Shown here one piece after another: positions 8,702 to 17,017 of a stretch of 62,843 bases of DNA. The stretch spans positions 1 through 62,843 of the forward strand of contig CAYSDH010000011.1 in NCBI GenBank assembly GCA_964429805.1. Reading direction: 5' to 3'. The translations under genes and the position numbers were made by a program. The notes under the pieces are model-generated. The model saw only the letters and a list, made by a program, of their open reading frames with translations. It did not search any database and was not told the origin of the DNA. Each line of letters opens with the position of its first letter. The stretch's first letter is position 1. This DNA is from CAYSDH01 sp964429805. GTDB lineage: Bacteria; Bacteroidota; Bacteroidia; Flavobacteriales_D; JABDKJ01.

Positions 8702-8980
8702 ATGAACATCCAATTCACAAGTCACGCATGGGAGGAATTTAACTACTGGATAGAAAACGATACAGACTCAGTAAAGAAGATTAAGGAGCTAATCAAGTCT
8801 ATCAGGCAAAGTCCTTTCAAGGGAATCGGAAAACCAGAACCTCTCAAATATGACCTGAAAGGTTTTTGGTCGAGACGAATCTCAGGAGAACACAGATTGG
8901 TATACAAGATCACCGGTAAAAAAGGAGTTGATCAAATCTGTACTATTGTTCAATGTCGTTTTCATTACGATGATAAATAG
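8702..8980 (+). CDS. yoeB: Toxin of type II toxin-antitoxin system, YoeB family mRNA interferase
   Basis: 92 residues, slightly longer than E. coli YoeB (84). Strong family signature: FNYWIENDTDSVKKIKELIK, FKGIGKPEPLKYDLKGFWSR and RRISGEHRLVYKI. The residues known to be catalytic in YoeB are all present: Glu46 in KPEPLK, Arg65 in EHRLVY, and the C-terminal His88-Tyr89 pair in CRFHYDD. A short insert (TGKKGVD) explains the extra length. YoeB cleaves mRNA in the ribosomal A site. The intact active site and operator suggest a functional system. Confidence 0.92.
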   Translation: MNIQFTSHAWEEFNYWIENDTDSVKKIKELIKSIRQSPFKGIGKPEPLKYDLKGFWSRRISGEHRLVYKITGKKGVDQICTIVQCRFHYDDK

Positions 8981-9137
8981 AACTCAATTTTATCTTGAAC
9001 CGAGAAAACTGCATCGGATAAAAAAGTCTGACAATCTTTATGAGCTGTGGCCGAACAACTCCAGCGCATCAATAATCTTTGACCGCTCCGCCAAATCACA
9101 GTTCATGCACTTGGCACGTCAGCTAAAACGCACATAG
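8970..9137 (+). CDS. Possible small hypothetical protein after yoeB
   Basis: A 55-codon frame whose ATG lies in the last codons of yoeB (GATGATAAATAG). It encodes a mildly basic peptide (RTQFYLEPRKLHRIKKS...ARQLKRT) with no match I recognise. It may be a relic or chance frame. The rest of the space up to 9250 shows nothing else. Confidence 0.2.
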   Translation: MINRTQFYLEPRKLHRIKKSDNLYELWPNNSSASIIFDRSAKSQFMHLARQLKRT

Positions 9138-9250
9138 GCGGGTGCCATGAATCAAAACCAATCGTACATATCTTTTCATGTGTGACAAAGCTACACAGCA
9201 GCCTCACCCTATTTTTTTATCTTGTCAGCGATAACCCTTAACAGAAAAAC

Positions 9251-10141
9251 ATGCGTTGGAAAGGAAGAGCTAAATCAAGAAATGTGGAAGACCGAAGAGG
9301 TCAAAGCGGAGGAGGAGTGTTTAGCGGAGGCACAAGTGTGCCACGAGGAAAAGGAACCATTGGTTGTGGCGGTTTAGTTCTGATCCTATTGCTCTACTTG
9401 TTTATAGGCGGAGACATGAGTCAGTTCCTGGGTGGAGCAGAAGAGATGATGCAGACTCAGCAGCAAGACAATTCCTATAATCCCCAAAACGCAGATCAGG
9501 ATACCTTGGCCGCCTATGTGCAGGTGGTGCTTAAGGAAACGGAAGACGTCTGGAATCCGATTTTTCAGCAGCAGCTTGGACGAAAGTATCAGGAGCCTAT
9601 ACTCGTACTATTTGACGGTTCGGTGCGTAGTGCGTGTGGTGCAGCCAGTTCGGCCACAGGGCCTTTCTACTGTCCGGGTGATAATAAGTTGTACATCGAT
9701 TTGAGTTTTTACCGAGAGCTTAGTCAAAAATTTGGCGCGCCTGGAGACTTTGCCATGGCCTATGTTGTAGCGCATGAGGTGGCGCACCATGTTCAAAATC
9801 TGCTGGGAATAACCAGTCAGGTACAAAGCCAAAACGGACGAATATCACAGACTGCGTATAACGACCTGTCGGTGAGGTTGGAGTTGCAGGCCGACTTTTT
9901 GTCTGGTGTCTGGGCCAGAAATGTGCAGCAAAAAGGCTTGTTAGAAGAAGGCGATATAGAAGAGGCATTGAGATGCGCACATGCCATTGGAGATGACCGC
10001 ATACAAAAGCAAGCCCGTGGCTATGTAGTGCCAGACTCATTCACTCACGGTACCTCAGAGCAGCGTATGCGTTGGTTTAAAAAAGGCTTCATGACAGGCG
10101 ACATCAACCAAGGCGACACGTTTAATACTCGAGACTTATGA
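9251..10141 (+). CDS. ypfJ: Neutral zinc metallopeptidase, YpfJ/KPN_02809 family
   Basis: 296 residues. The basic, Gly-rich N-terminus (MRWKGRAKSRNVEDRRG, GGGVFSGG) is followed by one transmembrane helix at about 38-53 (CGGLVLILLLYLFIGG), so the catalytic domain should be extracytoplasmic. The zinc motif HEVAHH is at residues 175-180, and LELQADFLSGVWA supplies the third-ligand region. SACGAASSATGPFYCPGD and DLSFYREL are further family blocks. Physiological substrates are not known. It stands alone between the toxin-antitoxin locus and a gene-poor island. Confidence 0.9.
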   Translation: MRWKGRAKSRNVEDRRGQSGGGVFSGGTSVPRGKGTIGCGGLVLILLLYLFIGGDMSQFLGGAEEMMQTQQQDNSYNPQNADQDTLAAYVQVVLKETEDVWNPIFQQQLGRKYQEPILVLFDGSVRSACGAASSATGPFYCPGDNKLYIDLSFYRELSQKFGAPGDFAMAYVVAHEVAHHVQNLLGITSQVQSQNGRISQTAYNDLSVRLELQADFLSGVWARNVQQKGLLEEGDIEEALRCAHAIGDDRIQKQARGYVVPDSFTHGTSEQRMRWFKKGFMTGDINQGDTFNTRDL

Positions 10142-10237
10142 TGGGTGTTTAATTGGGCTCAGAGAAATGCGGTTGATAGTATTTCTAAGCCAAGAGCTTA
10201 CCTTTTCAGAGACGGATTGAGTCTTCAACTAGCTTAG

Positions 10238-10594
10238 GTGAAAAAGCGGGAGGTAGGCCTATATCAGGTGGGTGATTTCGATCTAGACAGTATTAGCCGT
10301 ATTGACTTCAATGCGAAAGGGTGTGAAGAGTTGGCCTTATACTTAAGCATTAATAATAGTCATGGGAATTATCATTCTGGTTTGAGAGAGAATTTCCGCA
10401 CTATAAAAATTATTGATTTGGATTCAGTTGAATCTCTCTTCGAATTTCAAACATCCTGGAATAATCACAATTGGGGCACTGAAAATATTGATTTGCCAGA
10501 TAGCTTGATAAACGTGTCACATACGCGAGACTGTTTCAACTTCACAGTTGAAATTGAGAAGAAGAAGATAATTCTTAAGCTAAGTGAAAGCTGA
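10238..10594 (+). CDS. Hypothetical protein, possibly 5'-truncated remnant
   Basis: 118 residues of protein-like composition (ENFRTIKIIDLDSVESLF, SWNNHNWGTENIDLPDSL, CFNFTVEIEKKKIILKL), unknown to me. The only start available is GTG at 10238, which lies immediately after an in-frame TAG and has no ribosome-binding site. No internal Met exists, so the true 5' end may have been lost. Base composition looks more AT-rich than the neighbours. Likely a remnant or a gene damaged by a frameshift. Confidence 0.4.
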   Translation: MKKREVGLYQVGDFDLDSISRIDFNAKGCEELALYLSINNSHGNYHSGLRENFRTIKIIDLDSVESLFEFQTSWNNHNWGTENIDLPDSLINVSHTRDCFNFTVEIEKKKIILKLSES

Positions 10595-10739
10595 GAAGGT
10601 CTTTGGGGCCTCCATCAAGGTCAATGTGGAAGATTTCTGAAGTCTTGTCCGTGCGAAGAAATTGACTCGGCTCGTTGGGAATCTGGCCAAGACAAACACC
10701 ACTAAAAATCAAGAAAAGGGCAAAGCATCTGCTTCTCAT
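10575..10739 (-). CDS. Possible small secreted peptide or truncated secreted-protein remnant
   Basis: A 54-residue minus-strand frame starting with a textbook signal peptide (MRSRCFALFLIFSGVCLG, then QIPNEPSQFLRTD) and ending after LLSFHLA. It overlaps the 3' end of the plus-strand hypothetical gene by 20 bases. It may be the first exported codons of a gene whose remainder was lost. The 10595-10936 interval otherwise shows only a promoter element at 10899. Confidence 0.25.
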   Translation of the reverse strand: MRSRCFALFLIFSGVCLGQIPNEPSQFLRTDKTSEIFHIDLDGGPKDLLSFHLA

Positions 10740-10898
10740 ATGGTTTGGATTAGTTTCGGAAAGGCAAAGGAAGTTACACTGTTTATCAGAAAACTACAAA
10801 CCATCGCTTTAACTCATCATAGGTGCGGAACTCCCCACATCAACATGAGCACCCTAAAAAGTTAAGCCCGCGTCCCGAATAAAGCGCGCCTCATTGTC

Positions 10899-10906
10899 TA
10901 ATTTTG
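10899..10906 (+). promoter_or_regulatory. Predicted Bacteroidota -7 element (TAnnTTTG)
   Basis: TAATTTTG is an exact match to TAnnTTTG and lies 31 bases before the ATG at 10937. No clear -33 TTTG is found at the expected distance. Confidence 0.45.
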
Positions 10907-10936
10907 ATTTTAATTAAACTAACAAAAACAAACAAC

Positions 10937-11656
10937 ATGAGACTATTTTTTACAACACTCTTACTCGTCAGTATGTCATTCTCGCTCAGCGCACAGACCG
11001 TGTGGAATGGACCAGAGATAACATTTACAAAAGAAAATAATGCCGACTGGACATTAGAAGAAAACCAAGACAGGTTAACAGACAATGTCTGGTTGACAAG
11101 ACAAAACAACAGAGGCCTGTTTAACATCGTAGTGGAAGCATCAGATGCTGATGGCGATGCATGTGCAGGGCCAGAGCCAACTGATACGGAGTGGGCCTAT
11201 GGTAGTACCTCTGACTTTTCGGGTCTTACTTTTCAGCCGCTTGGAATCTTGATTGGCTGTGATTTTGAAAACTTAATTGATGGAGAAAATTTAGTGGTGC
11301 ACTTGATCTCAGATGACATCTATTTTGACTTGACGTTTACTTCATGGGCCATGGGTGGCGGTGGTTATGGAGGTGGCGGAGGCTTTGCCTACACGCGCAC
11401 CACTGATGAGTCTCTCAGCATTATTGACACAGAAGCTGAAGTAACGATTGACGCGTTTCCAAATCCAGCGACTGATTTTATCCAGATATCTGGATTGACT
11501 GAAGTGCAGACTTATAGAATCTACAACCTTGACGGCAAAGAAGTCACGAACGGCCTCATGACTGACAATGACCTGATTGACATACAGTCTCTGGCTCGTG
11601 GAATGTACTTTTTGCAAGTTGACAATGCAAGTACATTGAAGTTTATAAAAGAATAA
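10937..11656 (+). CDS. Small T9SS-secreted hypothetical protein
   Basis: About 239 residues from the ATG at 10937, chosen because it begins a signal peptide (MRLFFTTLLLVSMSFSLSAQ); an in-frame start at 10904 would put 11 polar residues ahead of it. The middle domain (about 20-150) is unrecognised, with DADGDACAGPEPTDTEWA and a Gly-rich loop AMGGGGYGGGGGFAY. The C-terminal 75 residues form a T9SS type A sorting domain (DAFPNPATDFIQIS, IYNLDGKEV, GMYFLQV, KFIKE). It has its own predicted promoter and terminator, so it is monocistronic. Function unknown; exported to the surface or medium. Confidence 0.85.
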   Translation: MRLFFTTLLLVSMSFSLSAQTVWNGPEITFTKENNADWTLEENQDRLTDNVWLTRQNNRGLFNIVVEASDADGDACAGPEPTDTEWAYGSTSDFSGLTFQPLGILIGCDFENLIDGENLVVHLISDDIYFDLTFTSWAMGGGGYGGGGGFAYTRTTDESLSIIDTEAEVTIDAFPNPATDFIQISGLTEVQTYRIYNLDGKEVTNGLMTDNDLIDIQSLARGMYFLQVDNASTLKFIKE

Positions 11657-11715
11657 ATAGCTGAAAGGAGTCACAGCTCTGCAGATATACCGAGTGTCAA
11701 ACACTCAGAAATAAT

Positions 11716-12138
11716 TTAATCATTAGGGCCACCGGATAAGGTGGCCTTTTGATTTAATAGCTTGATCAGAAACTTGCGGTTCGCGCTGGCCTTCATTTCT
11801 GGAACTACATTAAGGCGCTGACCGCCTTTGTGAAATGACCATCGCTCGGCATTTTGATACAGCGACAACTGCGGATAAGAAATCACAAAGGCATAGGTAT
11901 CAAGCAGGCTTCTAAACCTGATGATGATACCCTTTGGTCGAAGCTCCACATTGCAATAAATCAAATCTTGATTGACGCTAGTCAACTCCTTTATGTCCTC
12001 AGAGCTATCTACGATAAGTAGTCGTGCTGAGCCAACACCTTTTAACTTCAGTCGATCTTTAAGCGAAAACGAAGCACCCACTTCTTGCTCAATCAGGTCA
12101 AGCGTTTTTTTATCGGGAAAAGAAATGTTTAACAACAT
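11716..12138 (-). CDS. Hypothetical protein
   Basis: 140 residues, no signal peptide or transmembrane segment, no family I recognise. Visible features are an N-terminal MLLNISFPDKKTLDLIEQEV, LKLKGVGSARLLIVDSSEDI, then a probable beta-rich part (GIIIRFRSLLDTYAFVISY, YQNAERWSFHKGGQRL). The tail SGGPND is encoded by the same bases as the opposing gene's terminator hairpin. Probably cytoplasmic. Isolated gene, transcribed convergently with the T9SS gene. Confidence 0.65.
   Translation of the reverse strand: MLLNISFPDKKTLDLIEQEVGASFSLKDRLKLKGVGSARLLIVDSSEDIKELTSVNQDLIYCNVELRPKGIIIRFRSLLDTYAFVISYPQLSLYQNAERWSFHKGGQRLNVVPEMKASANRKFLIKLLNQKATLSGGPND
11727..11750 (+). terminator. Rho-independent terminator lying inside the 3' end of the opposing gene
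   Basis: GGCCACC (11727-11733) pairs with GGTGGCC (11740-11746), loop GGATAA, followed by TTTT. It terminates the small T9SS gene but lies within the last codons of the convergent minus-strand gene (stop at 11716). Confidence 0.75.
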
Positions 12139-12381
12139 ATACCTCTAGACCATTTGAGCCTAAAAATAGCGTCTTGAGCTTAATAAGGTGGGAGAGAGGT
12201 GGTCCATGGTGAACTAACAGTTTGTGTCTGATTTTAAATCAATTCTCCTTGTATACTTCAATCGGTCATTTTGAAATACCAAGCAGACTTGTCTCGCTAG
12301 GCTGTGGCGAATTTGCTTTCTAGAAAATTCCGACTCTAGCGATTATCAGAGAAGTGTAACTTTCGTCCTAATATTGTCACT

Positions 12382-13488
12382 ATGTATACGAAGAGAAAAC
12401 TTCCCATGACGGGAGTAATGAAATGGACGAGACGGGAGACCTATCTGTTCATCCTTATAGCTACGATTCCCGTTTTTTTGTTCAAGGGATTGGGATTATA
12501 TTGGCTGCATCTTCCTTGGTTACCGATAGGTGTAGTCGGAACTGCAGTGGCGTTCATCGTAAGTTTTAAGAACAACGCTTCGTACGATCGCTTATGGGAA
12601 GCCCGAAAAATATACGGTGGCATCGTCAATGCCTCCAGGTCATTCACCCTGATGATCAACGATTTCATATCAAATGACTATGCAAAGACCGGGCTGCCAG
12701 AGGCAGAGCTTTTCAAGATCAGAAAAGAGATGGTCTTGCGACATGTGGCCTGGATGACAAGCCTAAGACATGCGTTGAGAACTCATAAGCCTTGGGAAGC
12801 AAGTAAAATGGACAAGTCGGACCAGGAATTCTTATCTAAAATTGAGATCCGTGAATTCAAATATCCCCTCTCGGAAGAACTGGATGGCTATGTTTCAGAG
12901 GCGGAGAAAAAAGAAATCCTTGGGAAGAAGAATAAGCAAGGCGCCTGTCTGACAATACAGTCTCGTCAGCTAAAAAAATTAATGGAAGACGGCCTCATAG
13001 AAAGTTTCCGCCACATGGAAATGCAAGCGATGCTTACGGAGTTCTTCACCTTGCAGGGCAAGGCAGAGCGAATAAAGAATTTCCCATATCCGCGTCAGTT
13101 CGCCACCTTGAATTATTGCTTCGTGTGGATCTTCATTCTCCTATTGCCATTGGGAATGATGCATGAATTTGAGAAGATCGGTCTGGAGGTAGTAGACCTC
13201 ATTCAAGAGCACATGAAGGTGCATACAAGCCCCATACACAAGGTGGTGGAGTGGGTAGGTTTTAACTTCATTTGGTTCTCGATACCTTTTGCGGTGATCG
13301 TATCCTGGATATTCCATACCATGGAGAAAATCGGTGAGAATACGGAGAACCCCTTCGAAGGAAATAGCAATGACGTTCCAATTACGACTATGTCTCGAGG
13401 AATAGAAATCGACATCCGTGAGATGATAGGGGATGACCCAAAACTCATTCCTGCTCCACTAGAAACTCAGTTCGATATTCAGATGTAA
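12382..13488 (+). CDS. Bestrophin family ion channel
   Basis: 368 residues. The signature SFKNNASYDRLWEARKIYGG lies near residues 55-75, after a first hydrophobic pair (TYLFILIATIPVFLFKGLGL, LPWLPIGVVGTAVAFIV). Two further hydrophobic segments are at about 245-265 (LNYCFVWIFILLLPLGMM) and 290-315 (FNFIWFSIPFAVIVSWIF). The conserved FHTMEKIGENTENPFEG is the bestrophin C-terminal motif. Bacterial bestrophins are pentameric channels, reported as cation- or anion-selective depending on the protein. No operon partner: a hypothetical gene is divergent upstream, and a convergent regulator gene follows. The 243 bases upstream hold no feature I can support. Confidence 0.9.
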   Translation: MYTKRKLPMTGVMKWTRRETYLFILIATIPVFLFKGLGLYWLHLPWLPIGVVGTAVAFIVSFKNNASYDRLWEARKIYGGIVNASRSFTLMINDFISNDYAKTGLPEAELFKIRKEMVLRHVAWMTSLRHALRTHKPWEASKMDKSDQEFLSKIEIREFKYPLSEELDGYVSEAEKKEILGKKNKQGACLTIQSRQLKKLMEDGLIESFRHMEMQAMLTEFFTLQGKAERIKNFPYPRQFATLNYCFVWIFILLLPLGMMHEFEKIGLEVVDLIQEHMKVHTSPIHKVVEWVGFNFIWFSIPFAVIVSWIFHTMEKIGENTENPFEGNSNDVPITTMSRGIEIDIREMIGDDPKLIPAPLETQFDIQM

Positions 13489-13563
13489 GCCGATGAGAAG
13501 AATGGCAAGTCTGATACAACTATGGGAATTCGAAATTTCCTGCGAATAGCAAGGTGTGTAAAA

Positions 13564-13923
13564 TCAGTCAGCCTTGGCTCTAACGACCGCATCTCCCCAC
13601 TCAGCAATCGCTTCAACGACCGGGATCAAGGTCTTCCCCTTGTCGGTCAGAGAATACTCTACCCGCATCGGTGGTTTCTTGTGATACACTTTCCTCTTCA
13701 CAATACCATCTAAATCCAACTGCTTCAATTGTAGACTCAATGTCCGCTCGGTAACGGTCGGCATCTCTTTGCGCAATTCGTTATAACGTCTAGGACCTGA
13801 AATCAAGTGATAAAGGATCACCGTCTTCCATTTTCCACCAATCACACCCATGGTCAGGCTAGCACAGCAAGGGTATTCCCGTCCATTGTATTCGAGCATG
13901 TCACTCACCGTTTTCTCTTTCAT
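13564..13923 (-). CDS. HxlR family transcriptional regulator
   Basis: 119 residues with a winged helix-turn-helix of the HxlR type: MGVIGGKWKTVILYHLISG, PRRYNELRKEMPTVTERTL, LKQLDLDGIVKRKVYHKKPP, VEYSLTDKGKTLIPVV. Cys18 and Cys19 (REYPCCAS) are placed like the redox- or electrophile-sensing Cys of YodB/HypR-type members, so thiol-based sensing is possible. It is divergent from the LLM-SDR-cupin operon with 95 bases between start codons, and that gap contains nested inverted repeats, so it probably represses that operon and itself. Confidence 0.9.
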   Translation of the reverse strand: MKEKTVSDMLEYNGREYPCCASLTMGVIGGKWKTVILYHLISGPRRYNELRKEMPTVTERTLSLQLKQLDLDGIVKRKVYHKKPPMRVEYSLTDKGKTLIPVVEAIAEWGDAVVRAKAD

Positions 13924-14007
13924 TCTATACTATCCTTTTTGACCGTTATTGCAAATGTAGGTAACTATACTTTCTTTTGTCACTATAATAAGTATAGTAG
14001 TATAGAA
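13923..14007. promoter_or_regulatory. Nested inverted repeats between HxlR regulator and its divergent operon
   Basis: Inner pair: ACTATACTT (13964-13972) with AAGTATAGT (13990-13998). Outer pair: TTCTATACTA (13923-13932) with TAGTATAGAA (13998-14007). All arms share a TATAGT/ACTATA core, as expected for binding by HxlR dimers. TATAAT at 13984-13989 lies between the inner arms. Confidence 0.6.
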
Positions 14008-14018
14008 CGCAAAGAAAA

Positions 14019-14996
14019 ATGAAACCATTCGAATCCATAAACAAAGGCTACAACAGTGCTTTCGTTGCGGGCGAAATGAGTCTCGGTGTTGTGGTGCCTA
14101 TCGAGTATTATGCAGTGGGCACCTCACCTGCTATGAAGCAGCAATTGGAACGCGCACAGCTCATAGAGCAACTTGGATTCAAGGCGATATGGTTGCGCGA
14201 TATTCCGCTCAACGTGCCAGCGTTTGGAGATGTCGGGCAGATGTACGACCCCTTCACTTATCTCGGTTACTTGGCAGGACAGACCAGTGAGATTGCACTT
14301 GGTATTTCAAGCATTGCCTTACCCTTGCACCATCCAGTGCATGTAGCGAAGTCTGCTGCTACGATCGATCAGTTGTCGGGCGGCAGAATGATACTTGGTG
14401 TAGCCTCGGGAGACCGACCTGATGAGTATCCTGCTTTGGGTATTGACTTCGAGAGTCGCGGAGAATTGTTCCGCGAGTCCTTCTCGTATATCCGGGCAGC
14501 GCAAGACGACTTTCCGAAATTGGAGACCGAGCACTTCGGTAATCTAAATGGCAGTGTGGACGTGCTTCCAAAAGCTACTACGCACAAGGTCCCTATGCTC
14601 ATTACTGGACATAGTCAGCAAAGTGTAGCCTGGAATGCAGCGCATGGAGATGGTTGGATGTACTACTTACGCAACCCTCAGATGCAACAGAACACGATTA
14701 GTGATTGGAGAGCAGAAGTCGCTAAAATCACAGATACAGACAAACCCTTTATGACGGCCATGTATCTGGCCCTGCATCCAGCTCCCGATTTCAAACCAGA
14801 GCCTATTCAATTGGGATTTCGAACGGGAGTCAATTTCCTAGTCGAATACCTGCACATTCTCAAAGACATTGGAGTCAATCACGTGGCCATCAATCTGCGC
14901 TTCAACACCATGGGAATGGATAATACATTGGAGACTTTGGCAGAAAAAGTCTTGCCGCATTTTCACTTGAATAAGAAAGAAGTTCATACATCATGA
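14019..14996 (+). CDS. LLM class flavin-dependent oxidoreductase (BA3436-like)
   Basis: 325 residues with the bacterial luciferase-like TIM-barrel pattern: QLGFKAIWLRDIPLNVP, DPFTYLGYLAGQTSEIALG, LPLHHPVHVAKSAATIDQLSGGR and LGVASGDRPDEYPALGID. It is closest to the luciferase-type oxidoreductases known as the BA3436 family. Such enzymes use reduced FMN or F420; the substrate cannot be inferred. It is first in a four-gene unit opposite an HxlR regulator, a context typical of inducible detoxification of reactive small molecules. Its stop overlaps the next start (ATGA). Confidence 0.88.
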   Translation: MKPFESINKGYNSAFVAGEMSLGVVVPIEYYAVGTSPAMKQQLERAQLIEQLGFKAIWLRDIPLNVPAFGDVGQMYDPFTYLGYLAGQTSEIALGISSIALPLHHPVHVAKSAATIDQLSGGRMILGVASGDRPDEYPALGIDFESRGELFRESFSYIRAAQDDFPKLETEHFGNLNGSVDVLPKATTHKVPMLITGHSQQSVAWNAAHGDGWMYYLRNPQMQQNTISDWRAEVAKITDTDKPFMTAMYLALHPAPDFKPEPIQLGFRTGVNFLVEYLHILKDIGVNHVAINLRFNTMGMDNTLETLAEKVLPHFHLNKKEVHTS

Positions 14997-15790
14997 AAAA
15001 GAAAATCTTTATCACAGGAAGTACAGACGGCATCGGCAAATTAGCTGCCCGCAAGTTGGCCAAGGAGGGCCACGAACTGATTCTTCACGGTAGAAATTCT
15101 GAAAAGCTGGAAAGCGTGATTAGCGAACTGAAAGCTGATTCTGGTAACAGCAACATCATCGGATATGTCGCAGACCTTTCGGACTTAAAGGCCGTCAAAA
15201 CAATGGCTGAAAAGGTGAGAAAAGAGCATCATACTCTAGGCATACTGATCAACAATGCAGGTATTTTTCTGACTCCCGCTCCAAGACTTGAGAACGGAAT
15301 GGATGTGCGCTTGGTAGTCAACTATCTCGCTGCTGTGCTGCTTACAAATGAATTGTTACCCGCGTTGAATTCAGCCGAATCTCCTCGTGTGATCAGCCTC
15401 AGTTCTGCTGCGCAGGCAACAGTTTCCCTCCAAGCACTCAGGGGCGAAAAACAATTAGATGATCAAGACGCCTATGCGCAAAGCAAACTCGCGCTACTCA
15501 TGTGGAGTTTCGATATGGCCAGTAAGTAAAAGGACATCAACTTCATCGCAGTCAATCCCGGATCTTTGCTCAATACAAAGATGGTCAAAGAGGCGTATGG
15601 CAATCATTGGTCACCCGCTTACAAAGGAGCTGACATTCTCATTGACTTGGCACTCTCAGAAAAGCACACAGGCATGTCAGGTAAGTATTTCGACAACGAC
15701 AAAGGCGACTATGGTCAAGCGCATCTAGACGCTTATGATAATGGATTGATTGAAGGCCTAATGGAGCTGACCAATAAACTATTGAATTAA
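14993..15790 (+). pseudogene. SDR family oxidoreductase interrupted by one in-frame stop codon
   Basis: One reading frame encodes a complete short-chain dehydrogenase of about 265 codons, broken only by TAA at 15527-15529. Before the stop: FITGSTDGIGKLAARKLAKEG (Rossmann TGxxxGIG), ILINNAGIF (NNAG), VISLSSAAQ and the catalytic pair in DAYAQSKLALL. After the stop, in the same frame: KDINFIAVNPGSLLNTKM, a standard SDR continuation with the PG motif, through to LTNKLLN. A change from TTA (Leu) or another sense codon to TAA would explain it. It could also be a base-call error. The truncated 178-residue product would keep the cofactor site and the Tyr-Lys pair but lose the C-terminal part of the fold. 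Confidence 0.85.
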
Positions 15791-15799
15791 ATTTAAGCC

Positions 15800-16627
15800 A
15801 TGAGAATAACACAACTAGCGCTCATCATTGCGCTCACATTGAGCGCTTGTCATTCTGAACCAAACACTGCGCAGGCGGATAGCAGCCAAAAGATTACTGC
15901 CCCGACAAATCAAGTCAAACTCAGTTCCGAGATCGAATGGGAACAACTCAACCCAGCCCGAGGCGACCAGAGTCCAAAAGCGGGAACCGTGTGGGGCGAT
16001 CGCAAGGGAGAAGTGGCCACAGGATTCTTAGCCGAATTTGTAGATGGATTCTCCTCTCCGCCACACATACACAACGTGACCTATCGTGCAGTGGTCATCA
16101 GCGGACTGGTGCACAACGATGATCCTGAAGCCGCCAAGATGTGGATGCCCTCGGGTTCCTTCTGGACGCAACCAGCCGGAGAAGCGCACATCACAGCGGT
16201 CAAAGGCACAAAGAATGTCGCTTATGTAGAAATAGACTCTGGCCCATACTTGGTACAGCCCATCGAAGAAGCCCATGATAATGGTGAGCGTCCCATCAAC
16301 ATCGATGCGACCAATATCGTTTGGACTTCGGCTTCAGAAAATGGTGTGAAGAAGGCCTATCTATGGGGTGACCCAGAGAACAAAGAAGTGTATGGAATGT
16401 TCATCAAACTCCCGGCAGGCTATGCAGGAGAGATAAAGAGTGATGGCTCTGTTTTTCGAGCAGTCATCATCCAAGGCGAAGCGAAGTACTCGATGCCAGG
16501 CAAAAGCGAAGCGATGGCTCTGGACCCTGGAAGTACGTTCAGCTCAGAAGGAAAGTCGGTACATAGTATTTCTGCTCCATCAGAGAGTCTGATTTATATA
16601 CGGACGAATGGAGAAATAGAGAATTGA
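15800..16627 (+). CDS. DUF4437 cupin-fold lipoprotein
   Basis: 275 residues with a lipoprotein signal peptide (LALIIALTLSAC, lipobox LSAC, Cys17). Two cupin-like halves are visible: the first has SPPHIHNVTYRAVVISGLVHND and WTQPAGEAHITAV, the second GVKKAYLWGDPENKEVYG, LPAGYAGEIKSDGSVFRAVIIQG. Conserved His residues (PPHIHN, EAHI) could bind a metal in the first half. DUF4437 proteins are cupins of unknown substrate. It is third in the HxlR-linked operon, ten bases after the SDR frame, and should be anchored in the periplasm or outer membrane. Confidence 0.85.
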   Translation: MRITQLALIIALTLSACHSEPNTAQADSSQKITAPTNQVKLSSEIEWEQLNPARGDQSPKAGTVWGDRKGEVATGFLAEFVDGFSSPPHIHNVTYRAVVISGLVHNDDPEAAKMWMPSGSFWTQPAGEAHITAVKGTKNVAYVEIDSGPYLVQPIEEAHDNGERPINIDATNIVWTSASENGVKKAYLWGDPENKEVYGMFIKLPAGYAGEIKSDGSVFRAVIIQGEAKYSMPGKSEAMALDPGSTFSSEGKSVHSISAPSESLIYIRTNGEIEN

Positions 16628-16639
16628 AAATTCATCAAA

Positions 16640-17017
16640 ATGAATTTAGACCAGAATAAAAAGAACGCGATTGCATTTTACCGAATGGCCTATGAAGGCA
16701 ATCCTCAAAAAGCGGTTGAACTATATGTCGGTAAGGAATACATTCAGCACAACCCGCTGGTAGCAGATGGGCCGCAGCCGTTCATCGACTACTTTGAGCG
16801 AATGAAAAAAGACTTTTCTGAAAAGTCGATCGACTTTGTGCGTTCTGTGGCTGAAGGAGATCTGGTCGCTCTACATACCCATCAAATCTGGCCAGGCGAT
16901 GAACATTACATCACAATGGATTTTTTCCGCTTTGATGAACTGGGGAAGATATGCGAGCACTGGGACGCCATCCAACAAGTCCCAAATGAGTCGGCCAATG
17001 GCAATACGATGTGGTGA
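16640..17017 (+). CDS. SnoaL-like / NTF2-fold protein
   Basis: 125 residues with the NTF2-like fold of predicted SnoaL-like polyketide-cyclase relatives: NAIAFYRMAYEGNPQKAVEL, EYIQHNPLVADGPQPFIDYF, GDLVALHTHQIWPGD, and DFFRFDELGKICEHWDAIQ. The QHNP and EHWD blocks supply the cavity residues seen in this group. Substrate unknown. Last gene of the HxlR-linked operon, 12 bases after the cupin lipoprotein. Confidence 0.88.
   Translation: MNLDQNKKNAIAFYRMAYEGNPQKAVELYVGKEYIQHNPLVADGPQPFIDYFERMKKDFSEKSIDFVRSVAEGDLVALHTHQIWPGDEHYITMDFFRFDELGKICEHWDAIQQVPNESANGNTMW

Noticed and set aside
10662..10865. 67-codon plus-strand frame starting with TTG
   Set aside because: No recognisable domain, no ribosome-binding site, and overlaps the minus-strand signal-peptide frame.
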